Positions 9,828 to 19,166 are shown, counted from the stretch's first letter. The stretch: 64,000 bases of DNA from Ktedonosporobacter rubrisoli (GCF_004208415.1 NZ_CP035758.1:3410001-3474000); one strand, 5' to 3'. Translations and numbers: made by a program. The notes: generated from the sequence alone by a model not told the origin.

Positions 9828-10853
9828 CTATATCCCATAAGCAGATGCAGCACATTCAATCAGCGTGTTGCCTGATGTTAAGCGATGAGCTGAGCAAATT
9901 TCCAGATCTGCGCAGTGAGCAAGGTTCGCATAGGTTTCCAAGGATCGTATCTGACCTCCGAGTAAAACCAGGGTGAGTAATTCCTCAGCCGTCACCGGGC
10001 GAGGAATGGGCTCCTGACCGCTGAGTGGTTCCAGGATGAGCACACGTCCTTGTGGTCCAATGGCTTGTGCACAACGACGAAGGATCTCAATCGCGGGTGC
10101 ATCATCCCAGTTGAAGAGCACACAAGAGAGGAGATAGATATCCTTCCCAGGAGGAAGCGGCTCGAAAAAGCTCTTTCCAACGATGCTACAGCGCTCTAGC
10201 AGTCCTCGATCAGCAAACGTGGCCTGAGCACGGGCCGCTGTTTCAGGCAACTCAATGAGTGTCCCAGAGAGTGCAGGATACGCGTGAAGAAGTGCAGCAA
10301 GCACGCTTCCCATTCCTCCGCCGACATCAACGATATGACCTACCCTTGTCCAATCATAGCTCTTGACCAGGGCATCGGCATCCTCTGTCGAAAGCCTGAT
10401 CATCAAGGGATGAAACCAGGCGCTCAGGCTGGCGTTGGTGCTTAATGCTTCCCAGAACGTACATCCGTAGATGGCTCGATAGGCAGCTTGACCTGTGCGA
10501 ATCGAGTCGAGGAGCCCTATCCATACTCGATCCATGTTTCCTCCCACCCCTTCTTGGTCGAGCTGTTCTCGCAGATGCTGGGGATGATCATCGAGAAGCA
10601 TACGGGCTGCATGGGTCAGTTCAAAGTGTTCTGGGGCTCGTTCGGTAAAGATCCCAGAGGCGCTCAGATAGCGCAAGAGCATACCAAGTGCACCTGGATG
10701 CACCTGCGCTCGGCTGGCAAGATCCTCCAAGTGGGTCACGCCCCCAGCGATGAAATCGGCCAGGCGTAATGTCGCGGCGACTCGGATGGCCCAGGGCAGA
10801 GCGAGTTCTGCTTGCTGATCCAGGCTCAATCCTCTTTGTTTCTTGGTGCTCAT
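9828..10853 (-). CDS. SAM-dependent O-methyltransferase, acetylserotonin-O-methyltransferase type (341 aa)
   Basis: The N-terminal winged-helix dimerisation domain (about 10-90, LRLADFIAGGVTHLEDLA) is followed by the Rossmann methyltransferase. SAM motif I is HIVDVGGGMGSVLAALL near residue 165, and LIELPETAARA and LLSCVLFNWDD follow, all typical of the polyketide/natural-product O-methyltransferases. Its start codon overlaps the reconstructed stop of the SMR gene (ATGA), showing operon structure. Probably methylates a hydroxyl of the local secondary metabolite. Confidence 0.9.
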   Translation of the reverse strand: MSTKKQRGLSLDQQAELALPWAIRVAATLRLADFIAGGVTHLEDLASRAQVHPGALGMLLRYLSASGIFTERAPEHFELTHAARMLLDDHPQHLREQLDQEGVGGNMDRVWIGLLDSIRTGQAAYRAIYGCTFWEALSTNASLSAWFHPLMIRLSTEDADALVKSYDWTRVGHIVDVGGGMGSVLAALLHAYPALSGTLIELPETAARAQATFADRGLLERCSIVGKSFFEPLPPGKDIYLLSCVLFNWDDAPAIEILRRCAQAIGPQGRVLILEPLSGQEPIPRPVTAEELLTLVLLGGQIRSLETYANLAHCADLEICSAHRLTSGNTLIECAASAYGI

Positions 10854-11202
10854 CGTTGCACCTCCTTCCTGCCCTGTTTCAATGAATACTGCTGCTCTCG
10901 TTGGAGGCCGAGATCACCACTGATGACCAGCAAGAGCGAGCCAATCTTCATCAAACGCATCGACCCGTTGAACCAGAGGTCGCCAATGGCTACGATCATC
11001 GCCGTGCCCAGCGTGGATCAGAGGCAGAGGCCATCCCAACGTCCATCTTTGTGAGCACCAATGAAAGCAGAGAGATGTTGCAGACAGAAGCGATTCTTGC
11101 CAGAAGCGTAAGCAAGAGCTGTGAAAAACCATAGGAGCATTTTAGGAGTGTTGTTCCAAGCATTTCACAAAAGATGGAGAGGACGAGAGAGATGTGGGTC
11201 AT
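10850..11202 (-). pseudogene. Small multidrug resistance (SMR/EmrE-type) transporter, frameshifted
   Basis: From ATG at 11202 the frame reads MTHISLVLSIFCEMLGTTLL and then LLSLVLTKMDVGMA, the first two helices of an SMR exporter with the conserved membrane-embedded Glu (E13). It then shifts. From about 11010 the remaining two helices continue in another frame (LGTAMIVAIGDLWFNGSM, then RLMKIGSLLLVISG) to a TGA at 10850 that overlaps the methyltransferase start. One base appears to be missing near 11015-11030. It lies 14 bases after the oxoamine synthase stop, so it was the exporter of this operon. Confidence 0.75.
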
Positions 11203-11216
11203 CGTGGCACCTCGAT

Positions 11217-12437
11217 TTAAAACTGATAGTCTTCTTTGACGGCAGTAAGGGCTTGAAGGAAGCCCTCGATCTGCTCTGAAGTATGCATCCTATTGGGCAG
11301 AATCCGAATCATGGCGTGGTTGAACCGGACAGCAGGATAATGGAAAACAGTCACCAGATAGCCCCGCTCGAACAATCCACGACGAACCGGTTCTACTTTC
11401 TCATCATCGCCCACCAGGATCGAAGTGATGTAGGTCGGAGTTGGGTTGAGGCGACAGCCTATGGCTTCAAGCCGACGGCGAAAGAGCGCGACTTGCTCTA
11501 AGTAGCCGTCCACAAGAGCAGGCTGTTCGACGAGTTTGTGCATAATGAAATGAATCGTGCTAGCGGTTGGGGGTTGGATAGCAGCAGTAAAGATCGATGT
11601 TCCTGAGAGAAATTCAAAGGCGCGTATGGCATCAGCGGGACCTGCAATGATCCCTCCTTCCAGGCCAACGGACTTGGAAAAGGAGGTCATCACAAAGGTT
11701 GCTCGCCCAAGGTGGGCAAACTCCTGAGCAAAGGGTCGCTGCGATGGTCCATAGATCAAAAAACCGTTGGCATCATCCACAAAGCTGACAGCCCCATAGC
11801 GCTCACAGACATCTAAGAGCGTACCAATAGGGGCGACTCCTCCATCCGTGGAATAAACGCTCTCGAAAACGACGACGATTTTTGCCCCCTGCAGCCTGGC
11901 GAGCATCTGTTCTAAATGGATCGGGTCGTTATGGGGAAAATACTCATGCTGTGGAAATCCCTCAACACCTTTGCGTAGGCTCCAGTGGCAATCCCGATCT
12001 AAGAGGAACACGGTTTCCCGATTATCGAGCCCACAGAGCTTTTTTGTTCCGAAACGTGTTCCCATGGCGTGCAGAAAACCCAGGTTCGCTAAGCAGCCAG
12101 AAGCAAACGATAATGCTCGTTCTTTGCCAGTAAGGTGGCAGTAGAATTCTTCGACTTGCTGATGGGCCTGGCTTACCCCTTGAGCTAAGCGCGAACCCGC
12201 TGTCACGATCCCATATCGACGGGTGGCTTCCAGGAAATGCTCCAGGATTTCTTCATCCTGTTGGAATCCAAGAAAACTGATCCCAGCCAGATTCACCAGC
12301 TCCTTCTGCCCTAAGCGGATGGTATCATAGGCGGGACTTTCTAGAAAAGAAGGCTCATGCCAAAGGCTCCGCTCTTGGAGCGCCGCAACAAACGAGGTGA
12401 ACCCCCATGCGTCCAGAAGAGACTGTTGGTGTACCAT
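11217..12437 (-). CDS. Alpha-oxoamine synthase-family PLP enzyme (KBL/BioF/serine palmitoyltransferase-like, 406 aa)
   Basis: Fold-type I PLP enzyme that condenses an amino acid with an acyl thioester while losing CO2, giving an aminoketone. Recognisable features are FASGCLANLG near 111-120, VVVFESVYSTDGGVAP near 188-203, the PLP-ring Asp in VDDANGFLIYG (usually VDEAHG) near 220, and the Schiff-base Lys in TSFSKSVG at about 255. It is the first gene of the minus-strand operon 12437-8169. Carrier proteins encoded nearby could supply its thioester substrate, as in prodigiosin-type and saxitoxin-type pathways; that is inference. Confidence 0.85.
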   Translation of the reverse strand: MVHQQSLLDAWGFTSFVAALQERSLWHEPSFLESPAYDTIRLGQKELVNLAGISFLGFQQDEEILEHFLEATRRYGIVTAGSRLAQGVSQAHQQVEEFYCHLTGKERALSFASGCLANLGFLHAMGTRFGTKKLCGLDNRETVFLLDRDCHWSLRKGVEGFPQHEYFPHNDPIHLEQMLARLQGAKIVVVFESVYSTDGGVAPIGTLLDVCERYGAVSFVDDANGFLIYGPSQRPFAQEFAHLGRATFVMTSFSKSVGLEGGIIAGPADAIRAFEFLSGTSIFTAAIQPPTASTIHFIMHKLVEQPALVDGYLEQVALFRRRLEAIGCRLNPTPTYITSILVGDDEKVEPVRRGLFERGYLVTVFHYPAVRFNHAMIRILPNRMHTSEQIEGFLQALTAVKEDYQF

Positions 12438-12834
12438 TCGTTCTCCTTCTCTAGCCTCTCGGCTTCATTTCCTCCTCTCCCAGTGAAAAGGAGTGTTGAA
12501 GCATCCTTGTGCAACTCGTTCCTTCTTGTTTCTCAGAAACCAGAGATGATGGTGAGAAGCCTCCCTTCCCTTCTGCAGTTCAGCCTCACCAGAACTGACC
12601 ACGGACGGACAATGACGAAGGAAAGATCCCTTCGTTGCTGCCACGAGACTGTCTCCTGGATGGTGACAAGGGAGGGACGGGGACTCGAATGGCGTCATCC
12701 TCATGAGCCTTGGCAGGAAGCAGAGAAAAAGACGCCACGCCTCCCGCTTTTTCCGCAAACGTCGTTTTACGGGGAAGTGTCAATATCGACCCTTTTTTTG
12801 GAACGGATTGCAGCGTCGCAAAACCGTTCGTTTC
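12438..12834. other. Upstream region of the oxoamine synthase operon
   Basis: About 400 bases that should contain the promoter of the minus-strand operon. No consensus promoter, riboswitch or coding sequence could be assigned with confidence. Confidence 0.3.
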
Positions 12835-12982
12835 TTGGGATCAAGGGCAAGAGCGCCTGGCAACGATCCTCTCTCGCACTCACGTTGAGCTTCTGCCTGG
12901 CACGAAGGTAACGCCTGATCCGCAGCTGACCTTACGTCCACGTGATGAGATCTGGGTGACGATGAACAGCACACAGGCATGA
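12835..12982 (+). pseudogene. Relic of a cytochrome P450 C-terminus
   Basis: The frame ending at TGA 12980-12982 reads LATILSRTHVELLPGT and then LTLRPRDEIWVTM. This is the usual P450 tail after the haem loop (L-x-x-L-L-x-R-...-E-L-x-P-G ... L-T-L-R-P-R-D). The haem-binding Cys region is missing upstream. It differs from the intact P450 at 15182-16426, so a second P450 gene was probably lost from this cluster. Confidence 0.5.
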
Positions 12983-13447
12983 AAAAGGGGAAACAATGAG
13001 ATGAGACCTTATAGCCCAGACACGCATGGCTTCGTCGCATGGTATCGTTCTGCGTGAGTGAATTTCTTGCCCTCTGCCTGACGGCGTTAGTGTGCGTACC
13101 AGTTCCACCTTCTCCTGCCTACTTAGTGGGAAAGCCTCCCTCGGAATTTTTTTAGCATCTCGTTTTGGACCGTCATTGAAGGCATCGAGCAGAGAGGATC
13201 GCGGATGAAGGACAATGAGAGACAACGGTGATAAAGAGGCGCTGGTGGATGGATATGTACCAACTTTTCGGAGGCGGTTGAGCAGTTTTTCTGCCCTGCT
13301 AGACTAATAGTAGACATTCTGTCCACATTCTGAATGAGCAAGTTCGTCAGTATTTCCTAGAGTCAAAGTTTGTTGGCGAGAAGGCTTCTCGCTTTCCTAT
13401 GAGAAACAGAAGATCTGTTTCTTAGAAAATCCTTTTTTGGAGGAGAC
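12983..13447. other. Upstream region of the GCS-like gene
   Basis: About 460 bases without recognisable coding sequence. The last part (AAAATCCTTTTTTGGAGGAGACATG) carries a strong GGAGGAG ribosome binding site for the gene at 13448. No clear -35/-10 pair was chosen. Confidence 0.35.
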
Positions 13448-15019
13448 ATGAACGCACCTGAACCAAGTCCCGCTTCAACATATGGTGGAGAAGTAGAGAC
13501 CTTAGCAGTAGAGGGCAATACGGGACGCTTGTTTCCAGTCGCTTCTCTTTTACAACAACACGCCCAAAAAATACTCAGCCAGGATAGGGAACTCTCTCTG
13601 CAGCGCGTAGTTCTTGATTATGATGAAGCGGAACATATTCTTGAGTTTCGAGGGGTAGTTGCTCACCACCTTCCTCAACTCATTTCAACGTATCGCCGTT
13701 CCCTTGTGCTTGTCCAAGAGCTTTTGCGTCAACACTCACCCGCAAGCTTGCTTTCTTCCTCCTTTCACCCCTTAGAAGACCCCTCTTTTGCCTATCAGTA
13801 TGTCGTTCCTAAACCCCTCTATGAGCTCTTTCAGGGGCCTTTGCAGGTAGGATCGCATGTCCCCTTCTCTGCCCTCTCAAAGATCTATCCCACAAACCCT
13901 GAAAGAGGGCGCGGCTGGTCACTTGAGCTCGGAGCGATGGCTGCTTCGATCCAACCCTGGAACTCCTTGCCTCTTGAAGGGGCAGCCTCACAGATAGCCT
14001 TGCTTCAGGCAATGGGATGGATGTTCAATTTATTGACAGCCAACTCACCTTTTTTGCAAGGAACGCTCTCAGACAAACGCGATTACCGCCTGGAAGTCTG
14101 GGGAGATCACGGCTTGCTCGCAAGCAGCCGTTACCTTACAGATTTGGCATTGACCAAGAATCTGCCCACACGCCCTGCAGGTTTAACTGACTACTATCGG
14201 TACGTGTTGCGTCAGCAAAGACCGCTTGTTCTACCACTGCGCAAAGAAACAGGCTCTGCCAACGAATATAAATACACCTTTTTAGGTATTATTCAGCCAA
14301 ACGATACCCGGGAATTCAACGCGCTGACCTATTTACAAATGGATCAGGTAAGAGCTGTCGACATAGAGACTGGAGAAGAGCAGGACGTTCATCCCAGCGT
14401 AGCTCATCTTTTTAATGGTTTTGATTTTCTCTACTATCCCCGCTATGGAGCGAGAATCCGTTTGCATCTTCCTGAGGCTGATCAGCTTGACCCCAAACTC
14501 TTTGCACAAGCCGTTGAAAGCCGCAATGAGCCATTGTTTCATTCCTTGCTGCGGCAAGCAAAGGTGCAAACAGGCTTTCTCTGTGCAGAAGGACGTATTC
14601 CAGCTACTGTTTTACCTACACACACACATCCAGGGTGGGAGCGATTCAGTATTCCTTTTGTGCTCCAAACGGCTCTGGTGCGTAGCCAGCGGGAAGTCTT
14701 CACCTTTCTTGCGTCAACCCCACTCACCTGGTATGACTTAGCACATCGGCTCCCTTCACTCTGCAATGAGCGCACACAGGGGTTTTCTGCCTGTGTGAAA
14801 GGAATCAATGCCACGGAGCTGGCGCGTCAGATCTGGGCACTTGCTCGACAACGGTTGACTGAGGAAGAGGTGGCCTGTGTCAACAACGAGATTGAGGAAA
14901 TCCTGGACACGCGCATGGCTCCTGCCGAGGAACAGGTTGCACTCTTTGAAACGCTTTCTCAGCGCACGACGAAACCATCAGCCTTCCGACAAGTGATAGA
15001 GCACTGTTCTATGATATAG
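13448..15019 (+). CDS. Glutamate-cysteine ligase-like carboxylate-amine ligase (523 aa)
   Basis: Probably an ATP-dependent peptide-bond-forming enzyme of the glutamate-cysteine ligase 2 superfamily. The key evidence is LLTANSPFLQG near residue 198, the conserved A-N-S-P-F-x-x-G segment of GCS enzymes, preceded by MAASIQPWNSLP and an aligned helix. The N-terminal 100 residues show no recognised domain. Ligases of this superfamily can join amino acids outside of NRPS condensation chemistry, which is notable because no condensation domain is present in the neighbourhood. Substrates unknown. Confidence 0.6.
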   Translation: MNAPEPSPASTYGGEVETLAVEGNTGRLFPVASLLQQHAQKILSQDRELSLQRVVLDYDEAEHILEFRGVVAHHLPQLISTYRRSLVLVQELLRQHSPASLLSSSFHPLEDPSFAYQYVVPKPLYELFQGPLQVGSHVPFSALSKIYPTNPERGRGWSLELGAMAASIQPWNSLPLEGAASQIALLQAMGWMFNLLTANSPFLQGTLSDKRDYRLEVWGDHGLLASSRYLTDLALTKNLPTRPAGLTDYYRYVLRQQRPLVLPLRKETGSANEYKYTFLGIIQPNDTREFNALTYLQMDQVRAVDIETGEEQDVHPSVAHLFNGFDFLYYPRYGARIRLHLPEADQLDPKLFAQAVESRNEPLFHSLLRQAKVQTGFLCAEGRIPATVLPTHTHPGWERFSIPFVLQTALVRSQREVFTFLASTPLTWYDLAHRLPSLCNERTQGFSACVKGINATELARQIWALARQRLTEEEVACVNNEIEEILDTRMAPAEEQVALFETLSQRTTKPSAFRQVIEHCSMI

Positions 15020-15090
15020 AAAGATAGGATCTTTCGGCAGAGAGCGAGGAGCGTTGGCCCTTCTGAGCTTAGGAGAAAGGAGCCATTCCC

Positions 15091-15177
15091 ATGCCTTCTT
15101 TCTCCCGGAGACAGGTTTGTGAGCTTCTTGCACATCGTTTGCCCAGCTATCCAGAAGCCACGAGCATGATCTCTTAG
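15091..15177 (+). CDS. Very short ORF (28 aa), uncertain
   Basis: ATG at 15091 follows AGGAGAAAGGAG at a plausible distance. The 28-residue product (MPSFSRRQVCELLAHRLPSY and a short tail) has no recognised family. It lies between two convergent genes. It could be a decayed start of a lost gene. Confidence 0.25.
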   Translation: MPSFSRRQVCELLAHRLPSYPEATSMIS

Positions 15178-15181
15178 GGCT

Positions 15182-16426
15182 TCAGGCACGTGGCTCATGT
15201 ATCCCCACATGAAGCTCATTCAAGCCACGTAGGCCGAGATTGGCCCGCCAGGAAATGGGCTGTGGTTCTAATTGGAGAGATGGCATGCGCCGTAGCACAG
15301 ACTCAAAGGCAATCTGTCCTTCAAGCCGGGCCAGAGGAGCACCGAAACAAAAGTGGTTCCCCCAAGCAAAGGCCACGTGACGATTATCTTGACGACCAAG
15401 GTCGAGCAGATCTGGATCTGGAAAACGTTGCGGATCACGATTGGCAGCCCCCATCACTGCAATAACAGCCTCGCGCTTGCTGATGTGCTTGCCACCCAGT
15501 TTCACGTCTTGAGGAGCGAGGCGTGCCGTATGCTGGCTGGGACTTTCGAAGCGTAACAGTTCCTCAATGGCAGAGGGAAGGAGAGAGGGGTCTTGCCTCA
15601 ATCTCTCTAACTGGTCGGGATGACGAAGCAAGGTCAACATTCCATTGCCAATCAAATTTGTTGTTGTTTCTTGCCCACCAACCATCGTGACAATAGTATT
15701 GGCAATCACCTCTTCTTCTGTCAGACGATCACCGTTGATCTCTGTTATAAGTAAGGCATTGAGCAGTCCTTCTCGCGCATGGGCCCGTTGTTGCTTCACC
15801 GCTGCCTGAAAGTAGGCAATCATCTCTTCAAGACTTTTGAGCGCCCGGGAGGCAAAATCGGGATTGTGTTGAAAATTTCCCAGGACCTGGGCGAAATCAG
15901 CAGACCAAGCGGTGAGTTGAGGCCAATCCTCAGTTGGAACTCCCAACATTTCTGCTGTAACGATGGCCGGAAGTGGGTAGGCCAGATCTTTAATGACCTC
16001 CATGTGCCTTTTCTGCAAAACAGCATCCAGTAGGGTATTGGTGATATCCTGGATATGAGCGCGTAGCACTTCAATACGTCGAGGGGTAAAGGCTCGGGAA
16101 GCCAGGGTCCGTACACGGCTATGAGCCGGAGGATCGAGAAAGAGCATTTGATGGACCATCACCTGGGCTAATGGGGCAAGCTTGTGAAGCCCTAAGGCGC
16201 TCAACTGCTGCGATGTCGGGGTACGATTGGCAGAAAAGCGTTGGAAAACTGTCACTACATCTGCATAGCGCGTGACCACCCAGGCATGTAAATAGGGGTC
16301 CCAATGCACCGGATCAGTACTGCGGAGTTGATGATAGAGAGGATAAGGATTAGCAAGCACTTCGGGATCGAGAAGATGATAGAGACTGAGCGTTTCATTT
16401 TTCTCCTGACCTGACGATAAGGCCAT
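15182..16426 (-). CDS. Cytochrome P450 (414 aa)
   Basis: Soluble bacterial class I P450 monooxygenase. Markers are the I-helix GGQETTTN segment (Gly-Gly-x-Glu-Thr-Thr in place of the common A-G-x-D-T-T), the ExxR motif in EELLRF, and the haem loop FAWGNHFCFGAPLAR with Cys about 360 as the iron ligand. An upstream ATG at 16468 is in frame, but ATG 16426 is preceded by GGAGGAAA and is preferred. It faces the NRPS-like operon across about 310 bases. Probable role: hydroxylation of the pathway intermediate, perhaps carrier-bound. No ferredoxin is encoded nearby. Confidence 0.93.
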   Translation of the reverse strand: MALSSGQEKNETLSLYHLLDPEVLANPYPLYHQLRSTDPVHWDPYLHAWVVTRYADVVTVFQRFSANRTPTSQQLSALGLHKLAPLAQVMVHQMLFLDPPAHSRVRTLASRAFTPRRIEVLRAHIQDITNTLLDAVLQKRHMEVIKDLAYPLPAIVTAEMLGVPTEDWPQLTAWSADFAQVLGNFQHNPDFASRALKSLEEMIAYFQAAVKQQRAHAREGLLNALLITEINGDRLTEEEVIANTIVTMVGGQETTTNLIGNGMLTLLRHPDQLERLRQDPSLLPSAIEELLRFESPSQHTARLAPQDVKLGGKHISKREAVIAVMGAANRDPQRFPDPDLLDLGRQDNRHVAFAWGNHFCFGAPLARLEGQIAFESVLRRMPSLQLEPQPISWRANLGLRGLNELHVGIHEPRA

Positions 16427-16736
16427 GATATATTTCCTCCAGACTTCTACGATGAATATTGCCAACATTACATTCGTTTAGAGCACAAGCAGCTCTGGCT
16501 GCTTGTGCCCTCAGCGAGACACTCAAAGAAGTACATCACTTTTTTCTCAGTATACCAACGAGGGAATGAAGCTGTGCACGGCTCTGGTTACTATGCGATT
16601 CTGCCATCAAGAAGCATAGATATCCTGGTATCCTCAAGAAAATACTTCCCAGGTCGATCTCTACTAGAAGCACAGGAAATTGTACTTCTCTCTCCAGAGG
16701 GGGAGGAGAGAAGAGAATGAAGAGAAGAGGTGGACG

Positions 16737-18251
16737 ATGTATATTTCTACAGAAGGCTTCCAGATGCGAGAGCATCAGCAATGGCCAGCGATGAACCTGA
16801 AGAAGGTTGAAGAGGTCCTGAACTGCCATCCAGACATCCAGAAGGCGGTAGTTATAGTACAGGAGGATACCTTTGGACAAGAGCATCTCGTCGCATATCT
16901 GGTTCCAGATCCTTCACGCTCAGGCCCTCTTGGCCAGTTATTGCGCCTGGAATGCGCAGGGACTCTTGCCCAACATCCCACGTATGAACTCCCCAATGGT
17001 ATGACGGTCTTTCAGAAAGGCCGCAATGAAACAGAGTTAATTTATCGAGAGATATTTGAGGACAAGCACTATCTGAGCGAAAGCATGTGTTTGCCTGAGC
17101 ACGCTTGCGTGTTTGATGTAGGAGCAAATATCGGTCTTTTCTCTCTGTTCATCCATCAACTTTGCCCTACAGCTTGCATTTACGCTTTTGAGCCGATTCC
17201 TTCTGTTTTTGAGTTGTTACAACTCAACATGTCACTCTATGCAGTCCAAGCTCATCCTTTTGCCTGCGGTCTCTCTAAGGAGGACAAGAGTGAACTCTTC
17301 ACGTATTATCCACACTGCTCGCTCCTATCCGGCTTTTTGGCCCAGGATGAGCAAGAGCGCGATGTCGTCAAGACTTTCCTCCTCAATCAACAACAGATCA
17401 ACGAGAGCAAGCAGATACCTTCCCTTGATGAGCTAGATACATTGCTGAAAGAGCGCTTGATCACTGAGCAGTTTGTTTGCCCTGTAAAAACAGTTTCGTC
17501 GATCATGCGCGAGCAGGAGATAGAACAGATTGACCTTTTGAAAATCGATGTGGAAAAAAGCGAACTGGATGTACTGCTGGGGATAGAAGAGCACGATTGG
17601 CTCAGGATTGGACAAATTGTTATCGAAGTGCATGACCTTGATGATCGTGTAGCACAGATTCAAGCTCTCCTCCAAAGGCACGGCTATCGCCTGCATCTCA
17701 CACAAGATCGTTTCCTCGAAGGAACTGGTCTGCACTATATATCTGCAGTGCAGGAGCGCTATCGCCCTACATCCACTGCCAAGATAGACCTTCATAGGGA
17801 GCAGACAGAAGATCGCGGATGGCAGAGTCCAAAAGCACTTTGCGATGCGGTCATGCAATTTTCAACCACGTACTTAGCGCCCTGGGAGCTTCCTTCTGAT
17901 TTCATCCTCCTGGAACACTTTCCCCTCTTCCCTGATGGCAGGGTTGATACATCAGCGCTGCCTCCCCTTAGAGAGCAGGCATGCTCTTCCAAACGCAGTT
18001 ACACGCCTGAGACCGATGAGGAGCGTATACTTGCAGACATCTGGACGCAAATCCTCCCTGTGGCTAAAGTGCAACGGCATGACAACTTTTTTCTGCTTGG
18101 AGGAGACTCCATCCTCGGTATGCAGGTCGTAGCTCAAGCCAGAGAAAAGGGTATAGACATGAACATCATGCATCTGTTCCAGCACCCCATCCTGACAGAG
18201 TTGGCTGCTACTGTTCCCTCCCTTCCTTCCACCACAAAAGAGGAGCGGTAA
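16737..18251 (+). CDS. NRPS-like protein: adenylation C-subdomain split by an FkbM methyltransferase, plus carrier protein (504 aa)
   Basis: Starts (ATG preceded by GAGGTGG) directly in the C-terminal subdomain of an adenylation domain (VEEVLNCHPDIQKAVVIVQE, about 24-43). An FkbM-type methyltransferase follows (SAM motif FDVGANIGLFS about 126-136; FEPIP; LLKIDVEKSE). The adenylation subdomain then resumes (LLEHFPLFPDGRVDTSALPP), followed by a carrier domain with the phosphopantetheine Ser in LGGDSILGMQ at about 458. The 400-residue AMP-binding core is absent, so it cannot activate an amino acid alone. It probably methylates a substrate loaded in trans. First gene of an operon with the thioesterase and the A-PCP gene. 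Confidence 0.85.
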   Translation: MYISTEGFQMREHQQWPAMNLKKVEEVLNCHPDIQKAVVIVQEDTFGQEHLVAYLVPDPSRSGPLGQLLRLECAGTLAQHPTYELPNGMTVFQKGRNETELIYREIFEDKHYLSESMCLPEHACVFDVGANIGLFSLFIHQLCPTACIYAFEPIPSVFELLQLNMSLYAVQAHPFACGLSKEDKSELFTYYPHCSLLSGFLAQDEQERDVVKTFLLNQQQINESKQIPSLDELDTLLKERLITEQFVCPVKTVSSIMREQEIEQIDLLKIDVEKSELDVLLGIEEHDWLRIGQIVIEVHDLDDRVAQIQALLQRHGYRLHLTQDRFLEGTGLHYISAVQERYRPTSTAKIDLHREQTEDRGWQSPKALCDAVMQFSTTYLAPWELPSDFILLEHFPLFPDGRVDTSALPPLREQACSSKRSYTPETDEERILADIWTQILPVAKVQRHDNFFLLGGDSILGMQVVAQAREKGIDMNIMHLFQHPILTELAATVPSLPSTTKEER

Positions 18252-18296
18252 AAGCGTACATACTGATTGGATTGCTCATAGAAAGGAAAGATCTTA

Positions 18297-19112
18297 ATGG
18301 TATCTGAACGGCACCCGGATTTTCATACCTGGGTGATCAGAGCTCGTCCCAATCCTCATGCTCGTCTACGACTCTTCTGTTTTCCCTACTCGGGGAAAGG
18401 TGCATCGCTCTTTCATACCTGGTCACAAGAGTTGCCACCAGACATAGAGGTGTGTGCGATAGAGCTTCCAGGCCGAGAAAGTCGGTTCCGAGAACCTCCT
18501 TTTACCCAACTTGTGCCTCTTGTCCAGGAATTAGCAGAAGTGCTTCATCCCTATCTTGATGTTCCTTTCGCATTTTTCGGACATTGCGTCGGCAGTCTCA
18601 TCAGTTTTACCCTTGCTCGCCAGCTACGACGATCTTATCAAGTGACCCCAGCTTTCCTCTTTTTGGCGGCTCATCGTGCCCCTCAATTGCCCAGCAGGCA
18701 GATCCCTCTTCATGCACTGCCCGATTCAGAATTTCTGGAAGGTGTTCATTGCTTGAATGGCATAACTGAAGAAACATTCCAGAATAGTATGCTCATGCAA
18801 CTTGTCCTCCCAAGTCTACGAGCAGATTTTACCCTGGGCGAGACTTATCAGTATGAGGAGGATGAACCCTTTGCCTGCCCCCTGGTTGTCTTTGGTGGTC
18901 GAAAGGATCATCTGGTCAGCAATGAAGAGCTTGTAGCCTGGCATATCCAGACACGAAGTGATTTTACCTTTCATCTCCTGGAGGGTGGACACTTTTTTCT
19001 CCACGAGAGTCGCCAGGAGTTGCTCAGTGAGATCAGCAAGAAGATCCTGTACTGGAGTGACGGCACACTACGTCCCAACCAGTCTCTCTCCCCTAATACC
19101 TCATGGAGATGA
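18297..19112 (+). CDS. Type II thioesterase (GrsT-like) with Cys in the nucleophile position (271 aa)
   Basis: Alpha/beta hydrolase of the NRPS/PKS type II thioesterase family: LFCFPYSGKGASLF near 26-39, ELPGRESR, then FFGHCVGS where the usual elbow is GHSMGA. Cys97 replaces the catalytic Ser. Asp in GGRKDHLVS and His in EGGHFFLHE complete the triad. Such enzymes remove stalled acyl groups from carrier proteins. A Cys nucleophile is known in some NRPS thioesterases that make strained products, and could point to a specialised release step. It lies 45 bases after the FkbM-carrier gene and 54 before the adenylation gene. Confidence 0.9.
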   Translation: MVSERHPDFHTWVIRARPNPHARLRLFCFPYSGKGASLFHTWSQELPPDIEVCAIELPGRESRFREPPFTQLVPLVQELAEVLHPYLDVPFAFFGHCVGSLISFTLARQLRRSYQVTPAFLFLAAHRAPQLPSRQIPLHALPDSEFLEGVHCLNGITEETFQNSMLMQLVLPSLRADFTLGETYQYEEDEPFACPLVVFGGRKDHLVSNEELVAWHIQTRSDFTFHLLEGGHFFLHESRQELLSEISKKILYWSDGTLRPNQSLSPNTSWR

Positions 19113-19166
19113 AGCGAGCACTATGTGTAAGCAATCGTAGAACTCATTCTAGAGAGGAGAGCACCT

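Noticed and set aside
12780..13040. Minus-strand frame between the oxoamine synthase and GCS-like genes
   Set aside because: No family resemblance; the plus strand here holds a P450 tail.
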